From Chryseobacterium viscerum (lineage in GTDB: Bacteria > Bacteroidota > Bacteroidia > Flavobacteriales > Weeksellaceae), in assembly GCF_002899945.2 (NCBI RefSeq), contig NZ_PPEG02000002.1:535918-599917 (forward strand): a DNA stretch of 64,000 nt. Direction: 5' to 3'. Shown here in pieces: positions 27,728-35,927 of the stretch. Both the position numbers and the translations under genes were made by a program. The notes below the pieces were generated by a model. It had not been told where the DNA came from, did not search any database, and saw only the letters and a list, made by a program, of their open reading frames with translations. The stretch's first letter is position 1, and each line of letters begins with the position of its first letter.

Positions 27728-27916
27728 ATGAATTCTAAGAAAAATCCACTCTATAAGACCCTGTTTATTTTGTTGCTGTGCCCTGTCATGAGTTATCTGA
27801 TCTATCAGGACTATATAAAAACAGGGCTTTCCACAAAAGTTCTGATCCTGAGTATTTTTAATTTCATCTTCTATCTCTTTAGTATTTACCGGATTATACG
27901 GCTGACAAAAAAATAA
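27728..27916 (+). CDS. small membrane protein, unknown
   Basis: A 62-residue protein with two predicted membrane helices (about 10-26 and 35-56) and basic ends. No family recognised. It starts 64 bp after the TetR stop and ends 3 bp before the 22-bp element that precedes the next small membrane gene. It could be an immunity-type or accessory protein of the bacteriocin locus; this is speculation from context. Confidence 0.55.
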   Translation: MNSKKNPLYKTLFILLLCPVMSYLIYQDYIKTGLSTKVLILSIFNFIFYLFSIYRIIRLTKK

Positions 27917-27919
27917 GAC

Positions 27920-27968
27920 ACCTGCGAAAAGACACAGTTGACTGTAAATATTTTCCGTACTATCTTTA
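27920..27968 (+). promoter_or_regulatory. 22-bp element plus promoter for 28075 gene
   Basis: The 22-bp sequence starting ACCTGCGAAAAGACACAG and ending TTGA (27920-27941) is followed by exactly 20 bp from its TTG (-33) to TATCTTTA (-7, 27961-27968). An identical element with identical spacing drives the minus strand at 40162-40114. Confidence 0.7.
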
Positions 27969-28074
27969 TCATAACAAAGTTTCAATAGTAGCTGATGGCT
28001 TTCAGGAATATGGGTGCCTTTAATCAAATTGGAAACTAAAAATGGAAGCGATGAAAAAAACGGAATAAACAAAA

Positions 28075-28287
28075 ATGGAAAACATCGAAGACGGAAAACC
28101 ATCCCGTGAGGTGAAAAATGAAATATTCACCACTGTAACTAATATGGTGGCTTTGACATGCTTATATATAGAAACTAAATTCCATTTTCTCGAGATACTG
28201 GGATTCTCCTTCTGGTTTATTCCGTTACTGCTCAATATTGGGCTGCTTTTATCTTATTTATCTAAAAATAAAAACAAAAAAAATTAA
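28075..28287 (+). CDS. small membrane protein, candidate bacteriocin immunity protein
   Basis: A 70-residue protein: polar N-terminus (1-20), two hydrophobic helices (about 20-33 and 40-60) and a Lys/Asn-rich basic tail. No recognised family. It is transcribed from a promoter with the same 22-bp upstream element as the bacteriocin peptides at 39712-40068, so I infer co-regulation and possibly an immunity role. A very short frame (28042-28068) precedes it in the leader. Confidence 0.6.
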   Translation: MENIEDGKPSREVKNEIFTTVTNMVALTCLYIETKFHFLEILGFSFWFIPLLLNIGLLLSYLSKNKNKKN

Positions 28288-28468
28288 TATTGAAGCCTCA
28301 AAAGGTAGAACCAAATGCAGTGATACGATAATCAATGAAGCTTAAAAATAATGAGCATATACTATAGGGAGTATAATAGGGAAACTGACCACCCTCAAAA
28401 GACGGTCTCTGCGGACGTCGAGGGTGGCAGTTACTAATTACAAATAACAAAGACCAATGCCAAAGGCA
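28288..28468. other. gap with long hairpin
   Basis: Contains TATACT/AGTATA dyad around 28355 and a 50-nt hairpin (28383-28432) described separately; no gene seen. Confidence 0.5.
28383..28432. other. 13-bp-stem hairpin downstream of XRE gene
   Basis: AACTG-CCACCCTC (28383-28396, one bulged A) pairs with GAGGGTGG-CAGTT (28420-28432) around a 23-nt loop that itself contains GAC/GTC. There is no T run on either strand, so it is not a typical terminator. It may be a processed 3' structure or small RNA. Confidence 0.55.
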
Positions 28469-28729
28469 TTACTCTTTGTTAGAATCTTTTACAGGGAGTG
28501 CTTTCTTAGGCAGGAAATCTCCGGGTGAAAGATCAAAATGATCAGCCAGCGCATTAATATGATCAAGATTATACTTTGAACGGTTTTTAATATTTTCAAC
28601 GTTGGATACAAAGCTGCCTTTGGTATTAATAATAACACCAATATCAGCCTGAGTAAGATCTTTTGCTATTCTCAGTCTTATTACGTAATCAACTACATAT
28701 TGTTCTATTGGGCTTAACTCACTTTCCAT
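28469..28729 (-). CDS. XRE-family HTH regulator
   Basis: An 86-residue Cro/C1-type regulator. The HTH spans about 18-70 (DLTQADIGVIINTKGSFVSNVEN is the helix 2-3 region), followed by a short basic tail. It is divergent from the first of three tandem sRNA-like units, whose promoters contain a CAYAC-NN-GTRTG dyad; the first dyad lies 37 bp from this gene's start, suggesting that this protein controls the units and itself. Confidence 0.8.
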   Translation of the reverse strand: MESELSPIEQYVVDYVIRLRIAKDLTQADIGVIINTKGSFVSNVENIKNRSKYNLDHINALADHFDLSPGDFLPKKALPVKDSNKE

Positions 28730-28803
28730 CTCTACAAAAGGATATAAAATATATTTTCAATATTATATACAGGTGTGCGATTATTATCTATAGGTTTGAA
28801 ATA

Positions 28804-28884
28804 AAGATATACCCATGAGGAAAACTCATAGACAAACAATGGGTAGGCGGGCTTTGTGTGAGATACAGGAGTCCGCTTTTTTTT
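28804..28884 (+). ncRNA. putative structured small RNA, unit 1
   Basis: The transcript is predicted from TAGGTTTG (28791-28798) to the T run at 28877-28884. A closing stem ACCCAT/ATGGGT (28811-28816 with 28839-28844) contains an inner ATGAG/CTCAT stem. A terminator stem GCGG/CCGC follows (28847-28850 with 28873-28876). The dyad TATAC-AG-GTGTG is imperfect in this copy. Confidence 0.6.
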
Positions 28885-29012
28885 GCTCTAAAAGGCATGG
28901 CTTTCATTTTCCAAAAATTTGATAAAGTCGTTATTTTTTTGCTAAAAACTACAAAACATATTTTCAGGGTATTACATACAGGTATGCGAATATTATATAT
29001 ACATTTGACTTC

Positions 29013-29099
29013 AGAGCATTACAAAATCCTTAATAAGGGGATAGTTCATCTTCAACTAATGAGCGGGCGGGCCTCGTGAGATACGGAGTCCGCTTTTTT
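29013..29099 (+). ncRNA. putative structured small RNA, unit 2
   Basis: Predicted from TACATTTG (29000-29007). The stem GTTCAT/ATGAGC (29044-29049 with 29059-29064) includes a G-U pair where unit 3 has A-U. An upstream CCTTA/TAAGG hairpin precedes it. The terminator stem is GCGGGC-CTC/GAG-T-CCGC with T6 (29094-29099). The promoter dyad CATAC-AG-GTATG is perfect (28975-28986). Confidence 0.65.
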
Positions 29100-29231
29100 A
29101 AGCACGTAAAAGCACAGCTTTCTTTTTTTGCCAAAAATTTGATAAAGTCATTACATTTTTGCCAAAAACTACAAAACATATTTTTTAATATTACACACCT
29201 GTGTGCGAATATTTTATATACATTTGACCTG

Positions 29232-29316
29232 AGAGCGTTAAAACCCTTTATCAGGGATAGTTCATCTTCAACCAATGAACGGGCGGGCTTCTTGAGATGC
29301 GGAGTCCGCTTTTTTT
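29232..29316 (+). ncRNA. putative structured small RNA, unit 3
   Basis: Predicted from TACATTTG (29219-29226). The stem GTTCAT/ATGAAC is perfect (29260-29265 with 29275-29280). It is preceded by a CCCT/AGGG hairpin and followed by a GCGG/CCGC terminator with T7 (29310-29316). The promoter dyad CACAC-CT-GTGTG (29194-29205) differs from unit 2 at both arms in a compensating way. Confidence 0.65.
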
Positions 29317-29362
29317 GTCCAAAGATCTGTCGTCAGTTCATTTACTTTAAAAGTGTACAAAA

Positions 29363-32300
29363 TCACAAAGACCTCGATTTTACAATAGGGATCTTTCTTT
29401 CATTTTTAACAGCTGTATTTTTAACAGATGTCTCTTCAATTTCCTTTTCAGGCTCCTGCTGCTCTTCGGTGGTAATAGAAAGCTGTATTTTTCTTTCCAC
29501 AGCTGAAAGCTCCGTTTTCAGTTCCGAAAGTCTCCCTTCTTTTGACCATATACTACCGACCACATCCTGAAGCACCGACAGGTCTTTTCTCTGTGTTTCC
29601 ACTTTCTGCTGCTCTTCCTTTATCAGTCCCGGTATTTTTTCCAGCGCATTCAAAAAATTCATTGCGGCAAGCTTAGGATCCAAGGCCATCAGCCCATTGT
29701 TATAGGTATATTTGATATTACTTTCACCCATTGCAAAAAAACGATTGATCCTGATATTGACATCCTCCTTTTGAGAAACCTCCGTTTTTACGAGCAAAGT
29801 AAATCCATATAAAGTTCCTATCTCTTCATACAGTCCTTCGGTACGGGCTTTGGCTGAGATTTCACTCAATCTGGCTCCGATCTGCTTTACATCAGCGCCC
29901 GGTGGTAAACCGGTTAATTCAATCCGGTTAATGACTTTTCCGTCAGGGTCTAATTTCATTCTATTTTTAAAATTCTCCCAGTCCATCCTAAACCTTTCAA
30001 GACGGGATTGTGATTCTGCCAGTGTTTTAGTACTGTCATCGAGCTTGTATTTAGACTCAAATTTGCTGCGGTTGAATGCCTGGCGCTCGCTTTCCAGTCC
30101 GGCAATCTGTTTTTCGAGTTTTGCCTTTTCCAGAAGGTCGGTATTTCCGGAAAGAATCGCTACATATTCCGAGAAATTCATGCCCGATTTTTCATCCATG
30201 CTCCCTTCATCAATGGTACGTTTTCCAAGGTTATTCGTTTTCAGCTGATCGATAAATAATTGCTTGTTGTAGAGCAAATTGAATTTATATCCGTCCAGAG
30301 ATTTTTCAACGGCATAGATAATAACATCCACCAAATTTTCAGCAAAGAATTTGGCGATCTCGTTGCCTTTTCTAATCGCTCTGCCATCCCTTTGAGCAAG
30401 ATCACTCGGACGCCAAGGGATATCCAGATGGTGAATCGCAACGGCTCTTTTCTGCGCATTAACTCCTGTTCCCAGCATATCGGTGGAACCGAAGAGTACC
30501 CGTATTTTCCCCTCATTCATCCACTGAATGAACTCCCTGCGCTGCTTATCGTTCTTCGCTTCCTGAATAAACCGGATCTCATGAAACGGGATACCATGAT
30601 CTTCCACCAGCTTACGTTTGATCTCCGAATACACATTCCAGACCCCCGGTTTGTAGGTTCCCAGATCAGAGAACACGAACTGAGTTCCTTTCTGGGCATT
30701 GAACTTTTTATAATACTTGGCAATATTAGCAGCACAGTGAGAGGCTTTGTTATCGGGATGGTCCTGATACTTTGGACTGATCATTCTCATATCCAAAGAC
30801 ATCTTACGGGCATAATCCGTGGCAATAAGCATTTTTGCCTTTTCTTCACTCGCTGAGAGCTTTGGTCTTCCGAGAAGGGTGGCATCGCCACTTTTGGCAA
30901 AATCCATCAGCTTTTTGATAAATACCTCCTGCTCAGGGGTTGGAGGAATATTGTACAGAATCTCTCTCTTCTCAGGACGATCGATGCCGATGTCCTTTGC
31001 CGTACGGTAGTCGGTGATCTCAGAATAAAACTGCGCCAATTCCGGCACTTTTATAAAGTATCGGAACCTTTCTTTCTGTACGATGTTGTTCGCTACCGAG
31101 AATTCATAATCAGTGGTTTTCCTCGTGTAGATCGCAGCCCAGGCATCAAAGCAGGTGATGCCCTGTTTCTCCAAAGCTTTCGGACGCAGGTATTTGAAAA
31201 GCAGGTACAGCTCTGTTAACGAGTTACTGATCGTAGTCCCTGATAGAAAAGTAGCGCCCAGATCCTTGCCGGTTCTTTCCTGAATGGTACGGATCGCAAA
31301 AAGAAGGTTCAGTGCTTTTTGGCTTCCCTGCATGTTACCAAGCCCTGCAACACGGTCGTGACGGGTATTAAACATAAGGTTTTTAAATTTCTGTGATTCA
31401 TCACAGAATAAATGATCAATGCCCATCATCTTAAAATCCACCACATCATCCTTGCGATTTTCGATATCGTGTTCCAGGGTTTTGAGCTTTACTTCAAGAT
31501 TTTGTTTCCTTATACGCACCCCTTTGAGCATGGCTCTTGATATTTCCTGACCCTGGGCTTGCAGTGCTTCAAGGTTTTCTTCAACACTGTCCAATTCTAT
31601 CTGTAAAATTTCCTTTTGCAGTTCCGGTGACTGCGGGATCATGCCGAACTGGTCATGGGTCAAAATGATACAGTCCCAATCATTGTTTTTAATATCTCCG
31701 AAAATTCTTAACCTTTTCTGTGGAGTAAAGTCTTCTTTACCCGGATACAGAATCTTAGCATGGGGATAAGCTGTTCGATAGGTCTCCGCTATTTCGTGGA
31801 CATTAGCTTTAAGCGCGATGATCATCGGCTTATGGGCCAGTCCCAGGCGTTTCATCTCCTGAGCCGCCGTACACATAATGAGTGTTTTTCCCGCGCCCAC
31901 TTCATGATCGCAGATCGCGCCGCCATTCAGTTTGATCATCCAAACGGCATCTTTCTGGCTTGGGTACAGATCTTCGATACCCAAAGCTTTTCGATCCAGT
32001 CCCGGAAAGTCCTGATGGCTTCCATTGTACTGAGGACGCACAAAGCAGTTAAAGGTATCGTTGTACTGAGCAGTCAGTCGCTCTTTAAACTCTTCATTCT
32101 GAGCGTAGAGCCAGTCACTAAAAGCTGTACGGATCTCATCAATTTTGTTGTTGGCCAGTTGAATGGCTTCCATATCCCGAACTTTTACCTCCTTATCACC
32201 AACGGTAATCTTCTTGGTAAGATCCGGAGTGGTATTGACCAGAGCATTTTTCAGTAGTGCAATACCATCATAGGTACGGCTCTCTGATTTTACAGCGTAT

Positions 32301-34825
32301 TTATCTCGTATATGGGCATTCTTCTGATCGCAGTTAATGGAAAAATCATCGGTGTTTTCACTATAATGAATTCGTACCTTGGTATCGAATAAATGGGTAG
32401 CGAAACGTTCATAGATCCCCGTATCAAGCCACCGCTCTCCGAGATTAAAATCCAATTCCTCAAATTCGATGGGCCGCGGTTTTGCTTCTTCCAAAGCCGT
32501 AAGACTTTCTTGGGCTTCCCGATCATCGGGGTAAGTTTCCAGATAGGTTTCTACTTCCCGGGCTTTCTCCACCACATTGCCGGAGATCCATCTTTCAGAA
32601 ATCTCAAATTCCCGATCCATCGGATTGTAGAAGATCCGCCCATGCAGGGCAGTTTTTAAATCATCAGGAGACATATCGCTGATCTGCGACATATAGAACA
32701 GATTCACATTTCCATATCGGTTCAGTGACGCTGCCAGTGCTTCGTCAGGATTATTGGTAGCCGGTGTCGTGGTAGAAAAGCTGACCGGACGATGGAAAAT
32801 ATCGGCTTTATGGATCACACCGCCCACCACACGCTCCAAATAGGGAATTTCCTTTCCGGCAGAGTCGGTCTTGATGAGCTTGATATTATCGGCAGCGTTG
32901 AGACTGCCATATTTTTTCACAAAAGCATCATACAGCGTATTAAGGGTTTCTCTTTCCTGCTTATGTTCAGTCTGATTTTCAGCTTCTTTTTGGTACAGAT
33001 CGATATAGGTATCCCTTATCGAAATATAGGCTTCGGCTCTTGATTTTTGGGCAGGCTGCAAGGATAACGGATGGAACATTACCTGTTCTTCCTCCTTATT
33101 GAGATCTTTGAGATAACCTACGTAGCCATGATCTGTGACAAGGCAGTCGTTTCGGTGGAAAGGTTGAATAGTTCCGGTATAAATGGCCGGCTCGGGAATA
33201 TTGTTCGTGACAAGAGCCGTTTCATTTTCGGTATTATCATTGACATTCGAGAACAGATCACCAAGAGAGGTCTTTAACTTAGGAGTTACTTGTTGATTAC
33301 CATTAACAGGATTCGCACTTGTCTTCGTTTCCGTAGGAACATCAGGCTGCGGCATCTCCGCACCGAATAAATCTCCCTGACGAAAACCGTCACGGTCACG
33401 GTCATTGACCGTTTTTTTGTTTTGGGTAACTTTCTTTTGAGTAGGTTTTCTTTTTTTAGGAGAAATATTGTTTGAAGCACCCGCCACTGATACCACATTT
33501 TCAAACAGGTCAAGCAAGCTTAACTGAACTTCATTGGTAGAGGCAGAGGTCTTTGGAACAGGAGAAATCCTATTCTTAATTCCTCCTTGCGTTGTACTAC
33601 GATTAACCGGAGAGATTGTAGGTTCTGTTGTATGGTTCCCGGAGGTATTGACCGCCTTTTCAGGCTTCCGTCCATTATATTGATCAATATGTAAATGGGT
33701 AGAAAAATCATTATTAAGCATCTGCTTTAAGTCCCTGGCAATACCGGTAGTTCCTTCATCATGCTCAAAAATCAGGATAGGACGACCATATAGATCAGTC
33801 CCTTTATACATCTTGTTATGAACAATCAGTGCAGGATTATCCAGCAACATATTGTTAGACAGCTTATCAGCCGTAACGTAGGTGTCACAAAATTTCTCCT
33901 CCCTTTTAGAGAGGCTTGTCTTATCCTTATTTTTTTGAAGAATGATCAGATCGCTGCCAACTTCTGTTCCCGCATGATCCGTAAACAGGTTATTGGGTAA
34001 TCGTATCGCCGAAACCAGGTTACAGTTTTGCATGAGTGCCCTGCGGATCGGTTCATTTTTCGGACTGTTGAGTACACCCTGTGAAGTAATGAAGGCAAGA
34101 ATACCTCCATCACGAAGCATATCGCTTCCTTTGAGAAAAAAATAATTGTGGATACTTCGGGCAGAGAGTTTTCTTGCTTCATCGTTCCCTCTGGAATAGG
34201 AAAGATCAAAAACAGAGGTATCACCAAAAGGAATGTTACTCGCAATGACATCATACTTTTCTTTTTCATGATCAGGGATCTCTTCAAAGCCTGAAATTCT
34301 GATACTGCTTTCCGGATTGAGATGTTGTAAAATTTTACCGGTTAAGACTTCCTTTTCGTAGGCGGTCACCTGCATGTGCTCGTTTTTAAAGGCATCGATA
34401 AAAGCTCCGGCTCCGGCGGATGGTTCTAAAAATCTATTGATGGTAATTCCTTTTTCCTGCAGTGCATCTGCAATCGCACCAATCACCACCCAAGGAGTAT
34501 AAAATGCGGTGAGTACCGAACTTCTGATACTGTCTACATACCGGTTATACTGCTTTTCATCGGTAGCATTTTCTTTCAAAAGCTCATGGAGCTGCCGGGT
34601 CATTGAGAAAAGATTAAGCTCAGATGAGACCCATCGGTTACTGTCTTCCGGCTTATCGACGGGATTGAGCACAAATTTGAGACCGCCAAAACCACTGTAC
34701 TGCATGAGTAGCATTCTTTCAGATTCGGTAGCCCGGCGTTTTTCCTTTTCTAAGGTAAATGCAATGCGTAGCGCCTCAATATTCTGTTGTAAATGCTCAC
34801 GTTTATTGAAGCCCATTCTCTTCAA
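29363..34825 (-). CDS. N6-adenine methylase / SNF2-type helicase fusion
   Basis: A very large (1820-residue) ICE protein. N-terminal methylase: FYTP at about 108, SAM motif [11 protein letters not shown] at about 132-142 and the catalytic N197-I-P-F200. A low-complexity linker lies at about 380-560. The helicase core has VGAGKT at about 978-983, DESQ (box II) at about 1141, SGT at about 1195 and motif [12 protein letters not shown] at about 1480. A coiled C-terminal region follows, ending KSRSL. Such fusions are standard in CTnDOT-like elements; a role in DNA modification or anti-restriction during transfer is likely but unproven. It overlaps the DUF1896 gene by 23 bp. Confidence 0.92.
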   Translation of the reverse strand: MKRMGFNKREHLQQNIEALRIAFTLEKEKRRATESERMLLMQYSGFGGLKFVLNPVDKPEDSNRWVSSELNLFSMTRQLHELLKENATDEKQYNRYVDSIRSSVLTAFYTPWVVIGAIADALQEKGITINRFLEPSAGAGAFIDAFKNEHMQVTAYEKEVLTGKILQHLNPESSIRISGFEEIPDHEKEKYDVIASNIPFGDTSVFDLSYSRGNDEARKLSARSIHNYFFLKGSDMLRDGGILAFITSQGVLNSPKNEPIRRALMQNCNLVSAIRLPNNLFTDHAGTEVGSDLIILQKNKDKTSLSKREEKFCDTYVTADKLSNNMLLDNPALIVHNKMYKGTDLYGRPILIFEHDEGTTGIARDLKQMLNNDFSTHLHIDQYNGRKPEKAVNTSGNHTTEPTISPVNRSTTQGGIKNRISPVPKTSASTNEVQLSLLDLFENVVSVAGASNNISPKKRKPTQKKVTQNKKTVNDRDRDGFRQGDLFGAEMPQPDVPTETKTSANPVNGNQQVTPKLKTSLGDLFSNVNDNTENETALVTNNIPEPAIYTGTIQPFHRNDCLVTDHGYVGYLKDLNKEEEQVMFHPLSLQPAQKSRAEAYISIRDTYIDLYQKEAENQTEHKQERETLNTLYDAFVKKYGSLNAADNIKLIKTDSAGKEIPYLERVVGGVIHKADIFHRPVSFSTTTPATNNPDEALAASLNRYGNVNLFYMSQISDMSPDDLKTALHGRIFYNPMDREFEISERWISGNVVEKAREVETYLETYPDDREAQESLTALEEAKPRPIEFEELDFNLGERWLDTGIYERFATHLFDTKVRIHYSENTDDFSINCDQKNAHIRDKYAVKSESRTYDGIALLKNALVNTTPDLTKKITVGDKEVKVRDMEAIQLANNKIDEIRTAFSDWLYAQNEEFKERLTAQYNDTFNCFVRPQYNGSHQDFPGLDRKALGIEDLYPSQKDAVWMIKLNGGAICDHEVGAGKTLIMCTAAQEMKRLGLAHKPMIIALKANVHEIAETYRTAYPHAKILYPGKEDFTPQKRLRIFGDIKNNDWDCIILTHDQFGMIPQSPELQKEILQIELDSVEENLEALQAQGQEISRAMLKGVRIRKQNLEVKLKTLEHDIENRKDDVVDFKMMGIDHLFCDESQKFKNLMFNTRHDRVAGLGNMQGSQKALNLLFAIRTIQERTGKDLGATFLSGTTISNSLTELYLLFKYLRPKALEKQGITCFDAWAAIYTRKTTDYEFSVANNIVQKERFRYFIKVPELAQFYSEITDYRTAKDIGIDRPEKREILYNIPPTPEQEVFIKKLMDFAKSGDATLLGRPKLSASEEKAKMLIATDYARKMSLDMRMISPKYQDHPDNKASHCAANIAKYYKKFNAQKGTQFVFSDLGTYKPGVWNVYSEIKRKLVEDHGIPFHEIRFIQEAKNDKQRREFIQWMNEGKIRVLFGSTDMLGTGVNAQKRAVAIHHLDIPWRPSDLAQRDGRAIRKGNEIAKFFAENLVDVIIYAVEKSLDGYKFNLLYNKQLFIDQLKTNNLGKRTIDEGSMDEKSGMNFSEYVAILSGNTDLLEKAKLEKQIAGLESERQAFNRSKFESKYKLDDSTKTLAESQSRLERFRMDWENFKNRMKLDPDGKVINRIELTGLPPGADVKQIGARLSEISAKARTEGLYEEIGTLYGFTLLVKTEVSQKEDVNIRINRFFAMGESNIKYTYNNGLMALDPKLAAMNFLNALEKIPGLIKEEQQKVETQRKDLSVLQDVVGSIWSKEGRLSELKTELSAVERKIQLSITTEEQQEPEKEIEETSVKNTAVKNERKIPIVKSRSL

Positions 34826-35240
34826 TCCAGATTTGAATGGTTCCCGTCAGCTCTGTGTACAACAGCTCAAACTCAGGGCTGTCTGCAAAATCCTCAGTAA
34901 GTAGGTACTGCTCAAAAACAACGGTGCATACCGGCAATACCTTCAGGGCAAAAGAACGAAGCTCTTCATCTGCCATGATGGTGTAGAATTCATTGCAGAC
35001 CACCTTAAAAACGGTATCGAATTTTGAAAAGTGAAGGCTCTCGAATAAGATGTATTCAGCAATTTCATTGCAAAGCTCAATACGGTTACCTGCCATAAAT
35101 GTCCCTTCATAGGCATTGGCAGCAAGCCTGGAACGATGAATTATAAATGTTTTGTCACCGGATAATTCCGGAAAGCTTGTGTTTAATAATTCCTGTAATC
35201 TTAACGTGAAATAAGAAAGATCTTTTTGCGCTATATTCAT
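34803..35240 (-). CDS. DUF1896 family protein
   Basis: A 145-residue helical acidic protein of the Bacteroidetes-specific DUF1896 family, function unknown. It regularly precedes the large methylase/helicase gene in ICEs, and here the two overlap, implying coupled translation. A TGGC repeat array (35297-35336) lies 57 bp upstream of its start codon. Confidence 0.88.
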   Translation of the reverse strand: MNIAQKDLSYFTLRLQELLNTSFPELSGDKTFIIHRSRLAANAYEGTFMAGNRIELCNEIAEYILFESLHFSKFDTVFKVVCNEFYTIMADEELRSFALKVLPVCTVVFEQYLLTEDFADSPEFELLYTELTGTIQIWIEENGLQ

Positions 35241-35296
35241 ATCGTATTTTTTTAGGATTCTGAAAATAGCCCATGAAAAATACCTGATACTGTTAA

Positions 35297-35336
35297 TGGA
35301 ACTTAAAGGCTTTGAGTGGCTTTCTTTGGCGCTGCT
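35297..35336 (+). repeat. TGGC array E between DUF1896 and histone-like gene
   Basis: Four 10-bp units in the same phase (TGG, AGG, TGGC, TGGC starts; unit 4 TGGCGCTGCT). The first two units are degenerate. The array lies 57 bp from DUF1896 (minus) and 59 bp from the Hc1-like gene (plus), so either or both could be regulated. Confidence 0.65.
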
Positions 35337-35360
35337 CTGGTGTAATTAAATAGTAAAGCT

Positions 35361-35368
35361 TATTTTTG
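35361..35368 (+). promoter_or_regulatory. -7 box of histone-like gene
   Basis: TATTTTTG matches TAnnTTTG exactly, 27 bp before the ATG at 35395. No clear -33 TTG at 20 bp (TGG instead). Confidence 0.5.
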
Positions 35369-35394
35369 TACCTTAATTTTTAAAAGAAAAGATT

Positions 35395-35571
35395 ATGAAA
35401 GAATTGATTGAAAAGATCAATGCAGAGTTTGAAGCATTTGCAGCTGAGGCGAACCAACAGGCAGAAAAAGGTAATAAAGCAGCAGGTACCAGAGCCCGTA
35501 AATCGGCACTGGAATTAAGTAAATTATTCAAGGAATTCAGAAAAGTTTCCGTAGCTTATAGCAAGCAGTAA
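35395..35571 (+). CDS. histone H1-like protein (Hc1 family)
   Basis: A 58-residue highly helical, Lys/Ala/Glu-rich protein: charged N-terminal helix, then GNKAAGTRARKSALELSKLFKEFRK (core about 27-50). This is the Bacteroidetes Hc1-like histone pattern, thought to bind DNA non-specifically. It has its own promoter (TATTTTTG at 35361) and a perfect terminator just after it. It lies between two minus-strand ICE units. Confidence 0.85.
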   Translation: MKELIEKINAEFEAFAAEANQQAEKGNKAAGTRARKSALELSKLFKEFRKVSVAYSKQ

Positions 35572-35579
35572 AAAAAAAG

Positions 35580-35612
35580 AACTCCTGCAATTCTCTGATT
35601 GCAGGAGTTTCT
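35580..35612 (+). terminator. terminator of histone-like gene
   Basis: AACTCCTGCAAT and ATTGCAGGAGTT form a perfect 12-bp stem (35580-35591 with 35598-35609) with a short T tail, 9 bp after the stop codon. Confidence 0.8.
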
Positions 35613-35896
35613 ATATCGGACTGCAGATAGCCGTTATTCTCACAGTGCTTTTATTCATAAGACAGCGTATTTCTACAACTCAAAGTTGGAATTTTGACTT
35701 TTATTTATTTTACTCTTCTTAATAATTTTCGTCATATAGAAATTATCACATACTTTATTCAGTTGTTTACCGATATTTAGTTGCTGTTATAGAGCAATCC
35801 CTGATTATGCTTTTTCCGTATATCATAATTCTATACATTTGGTATTAGATAGTTTTTTTGTTTTAACACCCTAATATTTTTTTCTTAATTTGTGTT
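35613..35896. other. AT-rich gap, no gene seen
   Basis: About 285 bp of AT-rich sequence between two plus-strand terminators. I see no open frame with coding character. A short plus-strand transcript ending at 35921 is possible but lacks a convincing promoter. Confidence 0.4.
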
Positions 35897-35921
35897 ACCA
35901 GGAATTTCTTCCTGGTTTTTT
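35897..35921 (+). terminator. terminator hairpin, plus strand
   Basis: ACCAGGAA/TTCCTGGT perfect 8-bp stem (35897-35904 with 35909-35916) then a T run. It ends 7 bp before the convergent ABC transporter stop codon. No plus-strand gene obviously feeds it. Confidence 0.65.
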
Positions 35922-35927
35922 ATTTAT

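Larger units (their letters stand above)
28747..29316 (+). repeat. three tandem ~210-bp promoter-sRNA-terminator repeats
   Basis: Three diverged copies with periods 209 and 219 bp (-7 boxes at 28791, 29000 and 29219). Each has a CAYAC-NN-GTRTG dyad 13 bp before TAnnTTTG, about 85 transcribed bp, and a GC stem with a T run. The spacer is also conserved (for example AAAATTTGATAAAGTC and ACAAAACATATTTT between copies 2 and 3). No conserved open frame. Confidence 0.85.

Noticed and set aside
28858..29275. Short frames inside the tandem sRNA repeats
   Set aside because: Frames are not conserved among the three copies, while stems and promoter dyads are.
28747..29316. CRISPR array
   Set aside because: Units are about 210 bp with diverged repeats, promoters and terminators; no short identical repeats with unique spacers, no cas genes.
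30081..30100. Single TGGCGCTCGC copy inside the methylase gene and a TTTGGCGCC in the effector gene
   Set aside because: Isolated single units without 10-bp phased neighbours; not counted as arrays.
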